Source: a bacterium
GTDB taxonomy: Bacteria > AUK180
Direction of reading: 5' to 3'
DNA length: 58,859 nucleotides
Assembly (NCBI GenBank): GCA_023144005.1
Contig: JAGLGN010000006.1
Location: 212,440 to 271,298 of the forward strand
Positions 42,961 to 51,440 of this stretch are shown here, in pieces (positions within the stretch are counted from its first letter, which is position 1; every line of letters starts with the position of its first letter). The translations under genes were made by a program, and so were the position numbers. A model generated the notes under the pieces. It ran no database searches, was not told where the DNA came from, and was given only the letters and a program-made list of their open reading frames with translations.

Positions 42961-43817
42961 CTTAGGAATTGGACCCTCGGACTCTTTTTCAATGAGAAAT
43001 CCATCATTTTCATTATATTATTGTTCACGACCACATTATATTCCTGCGGGATCATGCTCGTATTGGTCTCGCTCCTGAGCTGTTTCGCCGCATCGAAACC
43101 CATTGCGTAAAAGTCGGGAATAACAGAGATATAGGCGCCGCTTCTTACAAAGCCCTTGGTGAGTCCGACGAACGGGATCCTTTTTTTGAAAGTAATCTCA
43201 AGAATATTATAAATACTTTTCCTGTTATATATCCCGGAATCATACACCGCCATCAGAAGATATCCCTTTGGTATCGTCAGTTCTTTAAAAAATGAGCCGA
43301 TATTTCCTGATATCACATTGAATTGGAGATCTATTCCCTTTTTTTCCAATATATTAGCGAGGTCATCGTGATTCTTTTCGAACCAATCAGATGTGCATGG
43401 GACCACAACACCCTTAAGATCGGAGATCAGACTTTTCAAAATGATGATCTTCGTCAGAAGGTCGATATCCGGCTCTACAATGAACACCCTCTTGTCGGCG
43501 ATATCGCCTAATATCTTTTCATTGTAATTCATAAACGCTATGATCCTTATCCGGGAAGTGGTGTTGAGCATCTCTTTCAATGCCTTCTCTCCCAGAGTTA
43601 TACATATATTACAGTCCAGGTCCTCGACATTAAGCGGCTCTCCGTTCAATGTCATTTCCTGTATCTCATCGTATATCCCTGAATCTTTAAAACCGAGTGC
43701 TATCTGGTCAAAGGTATCGTATTTGAATGAATGTATGATATAGGCCTTCGCTGCTACTAGGTCCATACATAGGAGAAAGAGAATTATAATAAGGAACTTG
43801 CGGAGATTAGAACTCAT
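42957..43817 (-). CDS. Periplasmic ABC-type substrate-binding-like protein (TrpX/DUF-type)
   Basis: 286 aa. Signal peptide-like N terminus (KFLIIILFLLCMDLVAAKA). The rest has the two-lobed alternating fold of uncharacterised ABC substrate-binding proteins: CNICITLGEKALKEM, RIIAFMNYNEKI, a hinge near GVVVPCTSDWF, and FVGLTKGFVRSGAYISVIPDF, a phrase typical of this family. No ABC permease or ATPase gene is near; instead it lies between a TonB-dependent receptor and a histidine kinase, overlapping both. That points to a ligand-presenting role in sensing rather than transport. Confidence 0.75.
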   Translation of the reverse strand: MSSNLRKFLIIILFLLCMDLVAAKAYIIHSFKYDTFDQIALGFKDSGIYDEIQEMTLNGEPLNVEDLDCNICITLGEKALKEMLNTTSRIRIIAFMNYNEKILGDIADKRVFIVEPDIDLLTKIIILKSLISDLKGVVVPCTSDWFEKNHDDLANILEKKGIDLQFNVISGNIGSFFKELTIPKGYLLMAVYDSGIYNRKSIYNILEITFKKRIPFVGLTKGFVRSGAYISVIPDFYAMGFDAAKQLRSETNTSMIPQEYNVVVNNNIMKMMDFSLKKSPRVQFLR

Positions 43818-45813
43818 ACTTGATTTCCATACCGATCACAACGCCCGGCATTTTATGATCCTCCGTATATGAAGAACTGGCGACTTTGTCGACATAGTAC
43901 ATCGTGCCGTATTCGATATCAAATGCGTTTTTTGCATAGATTGAAAATCGGATATTATCGTGATATACCGTCAGGTTCAGATCGGTAATAAGAAATGGCT
44001 CACCGTCCGGCTTGTCTTCGTTCCATTGAGCGCGGGGGCGGTGTCCGACATAGGTGTTCGCAATTGAAAATGCCAAAGATTCCGTCAGATGCCACTTCAA
44101 GAGATGCACTCCCTTGAAAAGCGGGTAACCGTATTGAAATAATGATTTCTCAATTCCTTCGAGATCGTCGTATTTCATTACTCTTGCGTCTGTATATGTC
44201 AATGAAAGCGAGGTGTCAAAAACCCGGCTTTGGTATTCTCCATAAAGAGTGATCCCTCTTGAATACATATGCCCTATATTAAAAAATCCTGTATGTGAGG
44301 CGTCTATTGCCCGCAATTCTATCAGATCGGAAAGCTCCATATAGAATCCCGTGGCGTCCAGAACAAAATTGTCCGAAGTCCATTTTGTCGAAACGGATAC
44401 CGAATCAATGATCTCAGGAGTAAGGTCTTCATTGGCCAGGGCCCAATCAGTAGTTGTTAAGAGAAGCTCCCTCGGAGAAGGGGAACGAAACGCGCGGCCG
44501 GCGTTGACATACAGCGTGATGGGTTTGATCCTGTAGGAAAGGGTCAGTTTTGGAGAAAGAAAGTCGTGGAAGTAATGATTGTAATCGTATCGGATAGATC
44601 CCACGATTTGAATATTATCAATATTCTGAAGCATCATCTGAATATAAGCCGCATAATTATTGAATGCGACCGGATCAAGATAGTATGAGGACGGGTCTTC
44701 GAATACGGGTGAATTGTTAATATATTCATAATCCTTTATATCCTTCAGATTATTGTACTCCATATAAAAACCGACTAGCGTTTTCAAAAAAGGAAAGTCA
44801 TTGGAGACCATCAACTCTCCGAAGCTCCGGGAGGATTGCTTTCTGGCATCGCTAAGATAATACTTGATAGCGGTAGTTGAATCATATACCGTATACCCCC
44901 AGACAGAGTCACGGGAAAATATCTGATGATTGATATCGATTCCCGCAGACATACGGTCGCTGAAATCATATTTATAGTCCGCCGTTAGCAATATATCCTT
45001 GAATATATGCCAGCCGATATCGTCCTGAGCTGCATTCGCCCAGGTATACACATCCTGATTCAGTTCTTTAAAGCGATAATTGACGTTTATAACAGAAAGA
45101 TTGAAACCCTTGAATGAAATACCCGCACGGATCAATGTATTCTTTTTCGGGTCTTCTTCAAGAAGATCGGGTTTATCTTTGTAATTAACATCGGTACCAA
45201 TCCCTTTATCTTCCAGATGCGTGATGGCCGTTCTGTATTCAATGCCGTCAATTACGCCCGAAAATGAGTAACTGCTTCGAAAGCGCTCCGTGGATGCACC
45301 GTTCAGTTTCACCGAATTGGGAAACTTCTTCTTTTCCACAATATTGATATAGCCCGCAAAGGTCCCTGTTCCGTAAAGAGATGAGTAAGGCCCGATGGCG
45401 ATCTCTATGTGGTCCACATTATCAAGCGGATAGTATTCGTCTATGACGCTCTTATTATAGAAAGGGTCATAAACAGGCGTGCCGTTGATAAGCAGCAGGA
45501 TTTTCTCATTATGAGAATTCAATATCCCCAGAGTATAGATCAGGGCCTCTCCGCTTCGGTATCTGGAGAGGTACATTGAAGAAATATACGGTATCAGGTC
45601 GCTGATCGTCTTTATATTGTATTCTTGAAGAAAACGAGCAGGAATGACGCGTAGATTCTCACTCAGGTCTTCGTATTTTACGACCGTTTTATTGGAAGAC
45701 TCGATGAGAAGCTGATCCAATTTCAAGAAGTAATCCTCTTCGCAAAATAAACTCGAGTGCAGAATGAAAACCGCGGAAACAATAAGAATGATCCGACAAA
45801 GTGCCTTCGTCAT
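43807..45813 (-). CDS. TonB-dependent outer-membrane receptor
   Basis: 668 aa. Signal peptide ends near residue 25. The plug domain (~45-165) has VIPARFLQEYNIKTISDLIP, LLINGTPVYDPFYN, NVDHIEIAIGPYSSLYGTG and AGYINIV, all plug landmarks. The remaining ~500 residues are barrel strands ending in GVVIGMEIKYEF with a terminal Phe. A weak TonB-box candidate is the TVVKYEDL stretch. Its size is typical of vitamin or siderophore receptors, but the ligand is unknown. It sits in the signalling operon, directly after the degenerate GGDEF/EAL response regulator and before the periplasmic binding protein. Confidence 0.92.
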   Translation of the reverse strand: MTKALCRIILIVSAVFILHSSLFCEEDYFLKLDQLLIESSNKTVVKYEDLSENLRVIPARFLQEYNIKTISDLIPYISSMYLSRYRSGEALIYTLGILNSHNEKILLLINGTPVYDPFYNKSVIDEYYPLDNVDHIEIAIGPYSSLYGTGTFAGYINIVEKKKFPNSVKLNGASTERFRSSYSFSGVIDGIEYRTAITHLEDKGIGTDVNYKDKPDLLEEDPKKNTLIRAGISFKGFNLSVINVNYRFKELNQDVYTWANAAQDDIGWHIFKDILLTADYKYDFSDRMSAGIDINHQIFSRDSVWGYTVYDSTTAIKYYLSDARKQSSRSFGELMVSNDFPFLKTLVGFYMEYNNLKDIKDYEYINNSPVFEDPSSYYLDPVAFNNYAAYIQMMLQNIDNIQIVGSIRYDYNHYFHDFLSPKLTLSYRIKPITLYVNAGRAFRSPSPRELLLTTTDWALANEDLTPEIIDSVSVSTKWTSDNFVLDATGFYMELSDLIELRAIDASHTGFFNIGHMYSRGITLYGEYQSRVFDTSLSLTYTDARVMKYDDLEGIEKSLFQYGYPLFKGVHLLKWHLTESLAFSIANTYVGHRPRAQWNEDKPDGEPFLITDLNLTVYHDNIRFSIYAKNAFDIEYGTMYYVDKVASSSYTEDHKMPGVVIGMEIKYEF

Positions 45814-47381
45814 TATATTCCCCCTCTGAAATATTTTACCCCTATCTCCTTCAAGATGTCTCTGTTCATTTCATTTCCGATGATCTCTGTCTTTAATTTG
45901 TCCTGAACATTGATAAGGGATTTTATCAAATCCTGTTTAATATAGTTTCTTTCAATATCTTTAGTTATCATGTGATGCAGAAAAATATAATCCGGCTTCA
46001 GTGCCATGATGGAGTCGAAATTGGATGATGTTGTTCCGAAATTAAAGATCGCGATACGGTAGTTAAGGTATTTCAGCATTTCCAGGAACTCGCGGTAGTG
46101 AAAAAATTCCCTTGAAACATCAATATCGTCAAAGGAAAATATAAAGTTCTGCGGAAGCTTCTTCTCCCGAACAAGAAACAAGAACTCTTCACCCAATGCC
46201 GCCTTATTGACCGGAATAAAGAAATCGGTATTGCGGTCAAGCGCATCCGCGGCCTTCTCTATCAGAGTTCGATATACTGTGGAAACCTTTGAATCATCAT
46301 CGTAAAATCTGAATATCTCATTGACATTTACTTTTTCAAACATAAATTTTACAAAGTACCCGATGGACTTATCGTCTATGTTCACCACATTTTCTTTTTT
46401 TATTTCCACATTCCCTGAAACCGCCGAAAGATAGGCGAAATCTACTCCCTTGCGTTTATTCTCCTCGATCTTCGCGAGCAATTCATAGATGTTCTGATAT
46501 ATCGCTCTTTCAAAACGGGAGTTCTCCTCGCGATTGAAGTAATGCCCTTCAATATACACATATTCCTGATACTCCTCAAAGAAGGGGAATTCTTCCTTGA
46601 TCTTATCTCTCAAACATGTTTTCAACTCTTCGATTATTCTAAAAATATCGATATGTTCAAGAGAAAAAAATACTATGAAATCACCGGCATACACTTTTTT
46701 CACACCGATGAGAGCATTGTAGTATTTTGAATTGATGAATTCATTGATATGGCCGGACAGTTTGAAGATAAAATCATCGATTATCTTCCAATTGAATATC
46801 TTCTCATACTTGAGGACCTCGCCTGTGTCAATATATACTATGTAGAAGCCATCCTTGTATTTCTTTCTGAGCGTTTCGAAGATCGCCGGAAGAACCGGAA
46901 GCTTCGTAAGCTTATCGATGTGCGGGAGTCCCTCTCTTGAAAGAGAATCGGCCGCTGCCTTATACTCTTCCGTGATCTTCTTTATTGTCTCGGAAACGGA
47001 CCCTTTCTTCAGAATGTTATCGATCCTTATCTGTACTTCTTCAAGATTGAAGGGTTTTTTAATATAATCATCCGCTCCCAGAGACAGCCCCTTGATAACG
47101 CTTTCGGGGGTGGATAACGCGGTCAGCATTAAAATAGGTATCAATGAATAGAGTTTATGAGCGCGAAGATGTTCGCAGACCTCAAAGCCGTTCTTGCCGG
47201 GCATCATAATATCCAATACGATGAGATCCGGCATGATCTTCTGGTTTTCTATCATATCGATGGCCATATCCCCGTCTTCCGCTTCAACGATATCGTAATT
47301 CTTTGCTTCCAGGTACTTGTGAAGAACTGTTCTGATGTTCACATCGTCATCGGCGATCATTACCAATTTTTTTCCGCTCAT
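45813..47381 (-). CDS. Response regulator with degenerate GGDEF and EAL-like domains
   Basis: 522 aa. Receiver domain 1-125 with acidic pocket DDD (11-13), phospho-acceptor D57 (LIVLDIMMPGKNG) and K109 (YIKKPF). A GGDEF-like domain follows (about 155-300) with the opening HIDKLTKLPVLPAIF, but the signature loop reads YAGDF (231-235) instead of GGDEF. The C-terminal ~170 residues resemble an EAL domain (IAIFNFGTTSSNF, LKPDYIFLHH), but the catalytic EXL and DDFG motifs are lost. It therefore probably neither makes nor breaks c-di-GMP, but may bind it or act by protein contact. It overlaps both neighbours by one base. Confidence 0.78.
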   Translation of the reverse strand: MSGKKLVMIADDDVNIRTVLHKYLEAKNYDIVEAEDGDMAIDMIENQKIMPDLIVLDIMMPGKNGFEVCEHLRAHKLYSLIPILMLTALSTPESVIKGLSLGADDYIKKPFNLEEVQIRIDNILKKGSVSETIKKITEEYKAAADSLSREGLPHIDKLTKLPVLPAIFETLRKKYKDGFYIVYIDTGEVLKYEKIFNWKIIDDFIFKLSGHINEFINSKYYNALIGVKKVYAGDFIVFFSLEHIDIFRIIEELKTCLRDKIKEEFPFFEEYQEYVYIEGHYFNREENSRFERAIYQNIYELLAKIEENKRKGVDFAYLSAVSGNVEIKKENVVNIDDKSIGYFVKFMFEKVNVNEIFRFYDDDSKVSTVYRTLIEKAADALDRNTDFFIPVNKAALGEEFLFLVREKKLPQNFIFSFDDIDVSREFFHYREFLEMLKYLNYRIAIFNFGTTSSNFDSIMALKPDYIFLHHMITKDIERNYIKQDLIKSLINVQDKLKTEIIGNEMNRDILKEIGVKYFRGGI

Positions 47382-47758
47382 TATTCACTCCTAAGATAAT
47401 TGTTGCACACTTCTAAAAGTTTTCTGAGATTGAAGGGCTTCACCAAATAATGGTCCGCGCCCAGTTCAACCCCCGTTTCTATATCTGACTTTGAGACATA
47501 TGCCGATACAACGACAACGGGTGTTTGAAGCCCGAAATCCTTTCTGATCGTTCTCAGCACCTCAAAGCCGTTAACACCTTCAAGGCCTACATCCAGGAAT
47601 ATGATGCCCAATTGCTCATGATTCTCTTTAATGTATTCAATGGCTTTGAGGCCGTTGCTTATGATCACCTGTTCATTTTTAAATTCTGAAAGGGTCATGG
47701 ATATCAGCCGTTGTATCCGGTTGTCATCTTCAACAATAAGTATTTTCTGTAAGCTCAT
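47381..47758 (-). CDS. Single-domain response regulator (receiver)
   Basis: 125 aa, receiver domain only: acidic pair at residues 10-12 (EDD), phospho-acceptor D56 in IIFLDVGLEGVNG, T/S switch VVSAYVS and K107 in HYLVKPFN. No output domain. Likely a phosphate relay or sink for the histidine kinase encoded at the end of the same operon. It begins 8 bases after the macro-domain gene and its stop overlaps the next start by one base. Confidence 0.92.
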   Translation of the reverse strand: MSLQKILIVEDDNRIQRLISMTLSEFKNEQVIISNGLKAIEYIKENHEQLGIIFLDVGLEGVNGFEVLRTIRKDFGLQTPVVVVSAYVSKSDIETGVELGADHYLVKPFNLRKLLEVCNNYLRSE

Positions 47759-47766
47759 TATCTATC

Positions 47767-48270
47767 CTATGTCAACAATTTTCTATACACATTTTCCGCC
47801 GCATCGTTATATACAACAAAAACAATTCTATTAATAGTGGGCGGGTATTTCAGCCAATCTCGAACGGTTTTGACCGCTATTCCAGCGGCTTCTTCTGCGG
47901 GATATCCGAAAACACCTGTGGAGATGGCGGGAAAAGCAATACTTTTAGCGTGTTTGCCTTCCGCAAGATCGAGGGCGGAACGATAACAGCTTTGAAGCAT
48001 CACCGATTCTTTGAATTTACCCCCTTTCCAGACCGGGCCAACCGCATGGATCACATATTTAGCCGGAAGTCGATATCCATTGGTGATCCGAGCCTGTCCG
48101 GTGGGGCATCCGCCATGTCCGCTGCATTCTTCCCGAAGCTGCGGCCCTGCCGCATTGTGAATAGCACCATCCACGCCGCCGCCGCCCAAAAGGGAGGTAT
48201 TTGCGGCATTTACAATGGCATCCACCTTGATCTTTGTAATGTCGCCCCGATAAAGTTCGATATATTCCAT
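47767..48270 (-). CDS. Macro domain protein (O-acetyl-ADP-ribose deacetylase-like)
   Basis: 167 aa from the ATG at 48270, with a run of G residues (AAAGGGGG) as ribosome site; a TTG one codon earlier is also possible. ADP-ribose binding motifs: DAIVNAANTSLLGGGGVDGAIH, split here as NAAN and GGGGVDGAI, then CPTGQARITNGYRLP, IHAVGPVW and AFPAISTGVFGYP, typical of MacroD/YmdB-type hydrolases acting on ADP-ribosylated proteins or O-acetyl-ADP-ribose. It is first in the signalling operon. A TATAAT -10 lies about 18 bases upstream with weak TTTAAA -35. Confidence 0.92.
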   Translation of the reverse strand: MEYIELYRGDITKIKVDAIVNAANTSLLGGGGVDGAIHNAAGPQLREECSGHGGCPTGQARITNGYRLPAKYVIHAVGPVWKGGKFKESVMLQSCYRSALDLAEGKHAKSIAFPAISTGVFGYPAEEAAGIAVKTVRDWLKYPPTINRIVFVVYNDAAENVYRKLLT

Positions 48271-48352
48271 CAAACCCCCTTTTGCATATTATAATATATT
48301 TTCCGTCTTTTTTAAAGTTTTAAGAAATAAAATCTGAGCGCCTCTTTTGCAA

Positions 48353-48381
48353 TTGACGGGACATATGGTAAAATATATTAT
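48353..48381 (+). promoter_or_regulatory. Possible sigma-70-type promoter near the CHASE2 cyclase start
   Basis: TTGACG (48353-48358), 17-base spacer, TATTAT (48376-48381). If real, transcription starts after the ATGs at 48365 and 48380, implying the in-frame ATG at 48404 as start. It may instead be chance in AT-rich DNA. Confidence 0.35.
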
Positions 48382-50239
48382 GAAAAGGATATTTTTTATT
48401 ATTATGATCTTTGTGCTATTCGGCATTCTCATGTTTTATCATCCACGCGTGATCATGTCTCTGGACCAGCAATGGTCGGACTTTCTGCAAACCAGTATCG
48501 CCTATGAGAATTGGGCGGGAAATGTTTACATTGTAGCGATCGACGACGACGCATTGAACAGATACGGCAGATGGCCTTTTGACAGAAGTATAATGGCGGG
48601 CCTTATTGACAAGATATCTTCTTGTGAACCCGCTTATGTGGGCCTTGATATTATCTTCGCGGAAAGTTCGTCAAGTGATGAAACATTTACATCATCGATC
48701 TTCTATGCGGGCAATATACTCGGCTCGGTCTTGATCTCTGACAACCCGGGAAAGGGAAAGAATTTGGACGAGCTCTCGTATTTTCCGCTCTTTTCAAACT
48801 CTGAACTGGACACTTCCGGCTTTTGTGTGCACTCATTTGTCGGCAATGTTGACGCCATATCATCCGGATTTCTCTCCCGGGGACATTTTAAATTCAATAG
48901 TGACTTTGACAATGTTATCAGGCATTACAAGCCCTTTTATTTTTACAAAGACCGCATCATTCCCGGAATGGTATTTGAGATGTTCAGGGAATACCGCGGG
49001 TTTGGAATAGGCGAGGTCTCCTTTGAATTTCACAAGAACCGTATAGTCACTCCCGAGATGGCGATACCCGTGGATGAAAACAGCTCTATGCTGATACGGT
49101 ATTTAAAAGAGCCGGGAGATATACCGACTGTTAAAATGACCGATATTATGGATGGGACCGCCGGAAAGGAATTCAAGGACGGCCTTGTATTGGTCGGCAT
49201 GACCGGTACCGCGCTTCATGATTACCGCGCCACACCGATCAGCCCTGATCTTCCGGGGATCGAAATACAGGCAACGGCCTTAAATAACTTATTAACCGGC
49301 AACTTCCTGCTACCGATGAAGCCCGAAAACCTTCACTTTGGACTGCTTTTAATGTATCTTCTGGGAATAGTATACTTTTTATACAATAAGAAGTTCTCAT
49401 TGATCAGAGGATTGCTTTCTCTCGCGGTGGTGTTTATTGTTCATTTCGGCCTGCAATTCTATTCATACGGGATCCTTTCACAAAGCATTCCGTTTACCAT
49501 TCCCAATCTTTTTTACATTTCACTCTTCGGGTATATGCTGGGGTATTACTATTTGATCTCATCCAAAGGCGCCAGAGAATTAAAGAGGATACTGTCTCAT
49601 TACCTCTCGCCGAATGTAATGCAGGAGCTCATCAAAGATCCGAGTATGGTAAAATTAGGCGGCAAGAAATATGAGATCGCCGTGATCTTCGGTGATGTCG
49701 CGGGTTTTACAACATTTTCCGAGAGCCATCCACCCGAAGAGGTCGTAATGTATTTGAATGAGATCCTGACAAGGTTGACCAATTGCGTATTCAAACACAA
49801 TGGGACATTGGATAAGTATATCGGGGATTGTATCATGGCTTTCTGGGGGGCTCCGATGCAGGATGAGAATTCATGCTCTAATGCTGTCATGGCATGTATT
49901 GATATGATAGACGATATCAAGAAGTTCAATGAGGGTAATGAGGAGAAATTCCATATTGGGGTAGGGGTGAATTTCGGTGACGCCGTAGTCGGCAATATGG
50001 GCTCTGAAGATGTATATGATTACACTGCGATGGGAGATATCGTTAACACGGCTTCCCGTTTGGAGGGAGTAACGAGAACGCTGAATAATTGCCTGGTGAT
50101 CAATTCTACCGTTTACGGCAAGCTTCCACAGGAATTAAAGGAAAGATTTGAAAAGCATCCGGAAAAGCAGAAGGTCAAGGGCAAGGTTGAGGGGCTTACC
50201 GTATATACGTTAAACGGCTACCCTTTGAAGGATGTGTAA
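48380..50239 (+). CDS. CHASE2-domain class III adenylate/guanylate cyclase
   Basis: About 619 aa from the ATG at 48380 (in-frame alternatives at 48365 and 48404; none has a strong Shine-Dalgarno). An N-terminal membrane helix is followed by an extracytoplasmic CHASE2 sensor (~25-310: VYIVAIDDDALNRYGRWPF, LVLVGMTGTALHD), three membrane helices (~315-395), a short linker with HYLSPNVMQEL and the cyclase domain (~430-610). Metal aspartates are in VIFGDVAGFT and YIGDCIM; the VNTASR motif is intact. The position usually occupied by the base-contacting Lys (SEKR in the 20673 cyclase) is here SEDV, so activity or base choice may differ. Monocistronic. Confidence 0.9.
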   Translation: MKRIFFIIMIFVLFGILMFYHPRVIMSLDQQWSDFLQTSIAYENWAGNVYIVAIDDDALNRYGRWPFDRSIMAGLIDKISSCEPAYVGLDIIFAESSSSDETFTSSIFYAGNILGSVLISDNPGKGKNLDELSYFPLFSNSELDTSGFCVHSFVGNVDAISSGFLSRGHFKFNSDFDNVIRHYKPFYFYKDRIIPGMVFEMFREYRGFGIGEVSFEFHKNRIVTPEMAIPVDENSSMLIRYLKEPGDIPTVKMTDIMDGTAGKEFKDGLVLVGMTGTALHDYRATPISPDLPGIEIQATALNNLLTGNFLLPMKPENLHFGLLLMYLLGIVYFLYNKKFSLIRGLLSLAVVFIVHFGLQFYSYGILSQSIPFTIPNLFYISLFGYMLGYYYLISSKGARELKRILSHYLSPNVMQELIKDPSMVKLGGKKYEIAVIFGDVAGFTTFSESHPPEEVVMYLNEILTRLTNCVFKHNGTLDKYIGDCIMAFWGAPMQDENSCSNAVMACIDMIDDIKKFNEGNEEKFHIGVGVNFGDAVVGNMGSEDVYDYTAMGDIVNTASRLEGVTRTLNNCLVINSTVYGKLPQELKERFEKHPEKQKVKGKVEGLTVYTLNGYPLKDV

Positions 50240-50255
50240 AATGATGCCGGTATCC

Positions 50256-50281
50256 TGTGGAAAAGTGACCGCTTTTCCACA
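50256..50281. repeat. Perfect hairpin made of two DnaA-box-like words
   Basis: TGTGGAAAAG, loop TGACCG, CTTTTCCACA. Each arm contains TTTTCCACA, which fits the DnaA-box pattern TTWTNCACA and equals one box of the oriC cluster. It lies 17 bases after the cyclase stop codon. It could be a DnaA-binding site or, less likely without a T-tract, a terminator. Confidence 0.5.
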
Positions 50282-50557
50282 ATTCTCAGTAGTAATTGGA
50301 CGACTGGAGTGCGACCTGTGTAAACCTCTCAAGATATTCAGCGGGAGATCAACAGCATATCCACAATACAGCACGATTACATCATCGAACACGTCAATAC
50401 TTACACAATTACACACAAGGCTCTTTAATAATGATAATATCAATATATTTAATATATAATACTATAAGACCACATACGAAGTTGAATGTGCGGAGTTTGA
50501 AGTGGGGACAAAAAAGTGACGGATCCTTCAAAACACAAGAAACAAACATCGCAAGGT

Positions 50558-50586
50558 TTGACTTATTTGAAAGATACAAATATAAT
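50558..50586 (+). promoter_or_regulatory. Sigma-70-type promoter for nadC operon (leaderless)
   Basis: -35 TTGACT (50558-50563), 17-base spacer, -10 TATAAT (50581-50586). The nadC ATG follows after only 5 bases and there is no Shine-Dalgarno, so the message is expected to begin at or next to the A of the start codon. Confidence 0.7.
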
Positions 50587-50591
50587 AAACT

Positions 50592-51440
50592 ATGGATAAT
50601 TACATAATTGACCAGATCAAAGACGCATTATATGAAGATATTCATACAGGCGATATTACCACGGACAATTGCATCGACAAAGATGCCGTGGGCAGAGGCG
50701 ATATTATCGTCAAAGAAGAATGTGCGATATGCGGAACTGAAATATTTAAGCAGGTGTTCCACATCCTTGATGATGAAGTGACCGTAACATTTTCAGTAAA
50801 GGACGGCGATGTCATTAAAAAGGACACCGTTATAGGCAGTATCAAAGGCCCGCTTACCTCCATTCTTAAGGGAGAACGCGTTGGATTAAACTATCTTCAG
50901 AGAATGTCGGGGATATCGACTTTGACAAATAAGTACGTATCACGGATACGAAAATCCGCCAGCGGTATCATTATTACCGATACGCGAAAAACTACTCCCA
51001 ATTTCAGATATTTTGAGAAATATGCGGTGAAGACCGGCGGCGGACGAAACCACCGATCAGGCCTATACGATGCCGTTATGATCAAAGACAATCATATTGA
51101 CGCAGCGGGCGGTATATCCAATGCGGTTCAAAAGATCAAAGCATCGCTTAGCCACGCTGTCAAATTAGAGGTAGAAGTTAAATCATTGGCACAGGCGAAG
51201 GGTATTGTCGATGAAGCCCTGCCGGTCGATATTGTAATGCTGGATAATTTTTCTCCTCAAATGATCAGAGATGCCATAGCCATATTGAGTGAGACCAAGG
51301 TGATCGTGGAGGTTTCCGGGGGGATATCCCTTGAGACGCTGGACAATTATATTATCGACGGCGTTGATGTGATCTCTGTCGGTAAATTGACGCATTCCGC
51401 AAAAAGCATTGATATATCTTTGGATATAAAGGTAAAATGA
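50592..51440 (+). CDS. nadC: Quinolinate phosphoribosyltransferase (nicotinate-nucleotide pyrophosphorylase)
   Basis: 282 aa, normal length. Motifs: EDIHTGDITTDNCI near the N terminus, GERVGLNYLQRMSGI, TDTRKTTPNFR, KTGGGRNHRSGLYDAVMIKDNH, given here as GGGRNHR and MIKDNH, then VEVEVKS-like KLEVEVKSL and VEVSGGI. It converts quinolinate and PRPP to nicotinate mononucleotide in de novo NAD synthesis. nadA and nadB are not nearby. It heads a three-gene operon with a histidine kinase and an NtrC-type activator; the kinase start overlaps its stop by 4 bases. Confidence 0.95.
   Translation: MDNYIIDQIKDALYEDIHTGDITTDNCIDKDAVGRGDIIVKEECAICGTEIFKQVFHILDDEVTVTFSVKDGDVIKKDTVIGSIKGPLTSILKGERVGLNYLQRMSGISTLTNKYVSRIRKSASGIIITDTRKTTPNFRYFEKYAVKTGGGRNHRSGLYDAVMIKDNHIDAAGGISNAVQKIKASLSHAVKLEVEVKSLAQAKGIVDEALPVDIVMLDNFSPQMIRDAIAILSETKVIVEVSGGISLETLDNYIIDGVDVISVGKLTHSAKSIDISLDIKVK

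Larger units (their letters stand above)
50240..50591. other. 352-base intergenic region
   Basis: It holds a perfect 10-bp inverted repeat of a DnaA-box-like word at 50256-50281, several CACA-containing words (ATATCCACA at 50358 region, TTACACAA), an AT-only tract near 50440-50460 and the nadC promoter. No gene was seen. Confidence 0.5.

Noticed and set aside
42957..43817. Part of an ABC transporter
   Set aside because: No permease or ATPase gene is adjacent; both neighbours are signalling or receptor genes, so I describe it as binding-protein-like only.
50256..50281. Intrinsic terminator of the CHASE2 cyclase gene
   Set aside because: The stem is moderate in GC and no T-run follows; the DnaA-box reading explains the sequence better.
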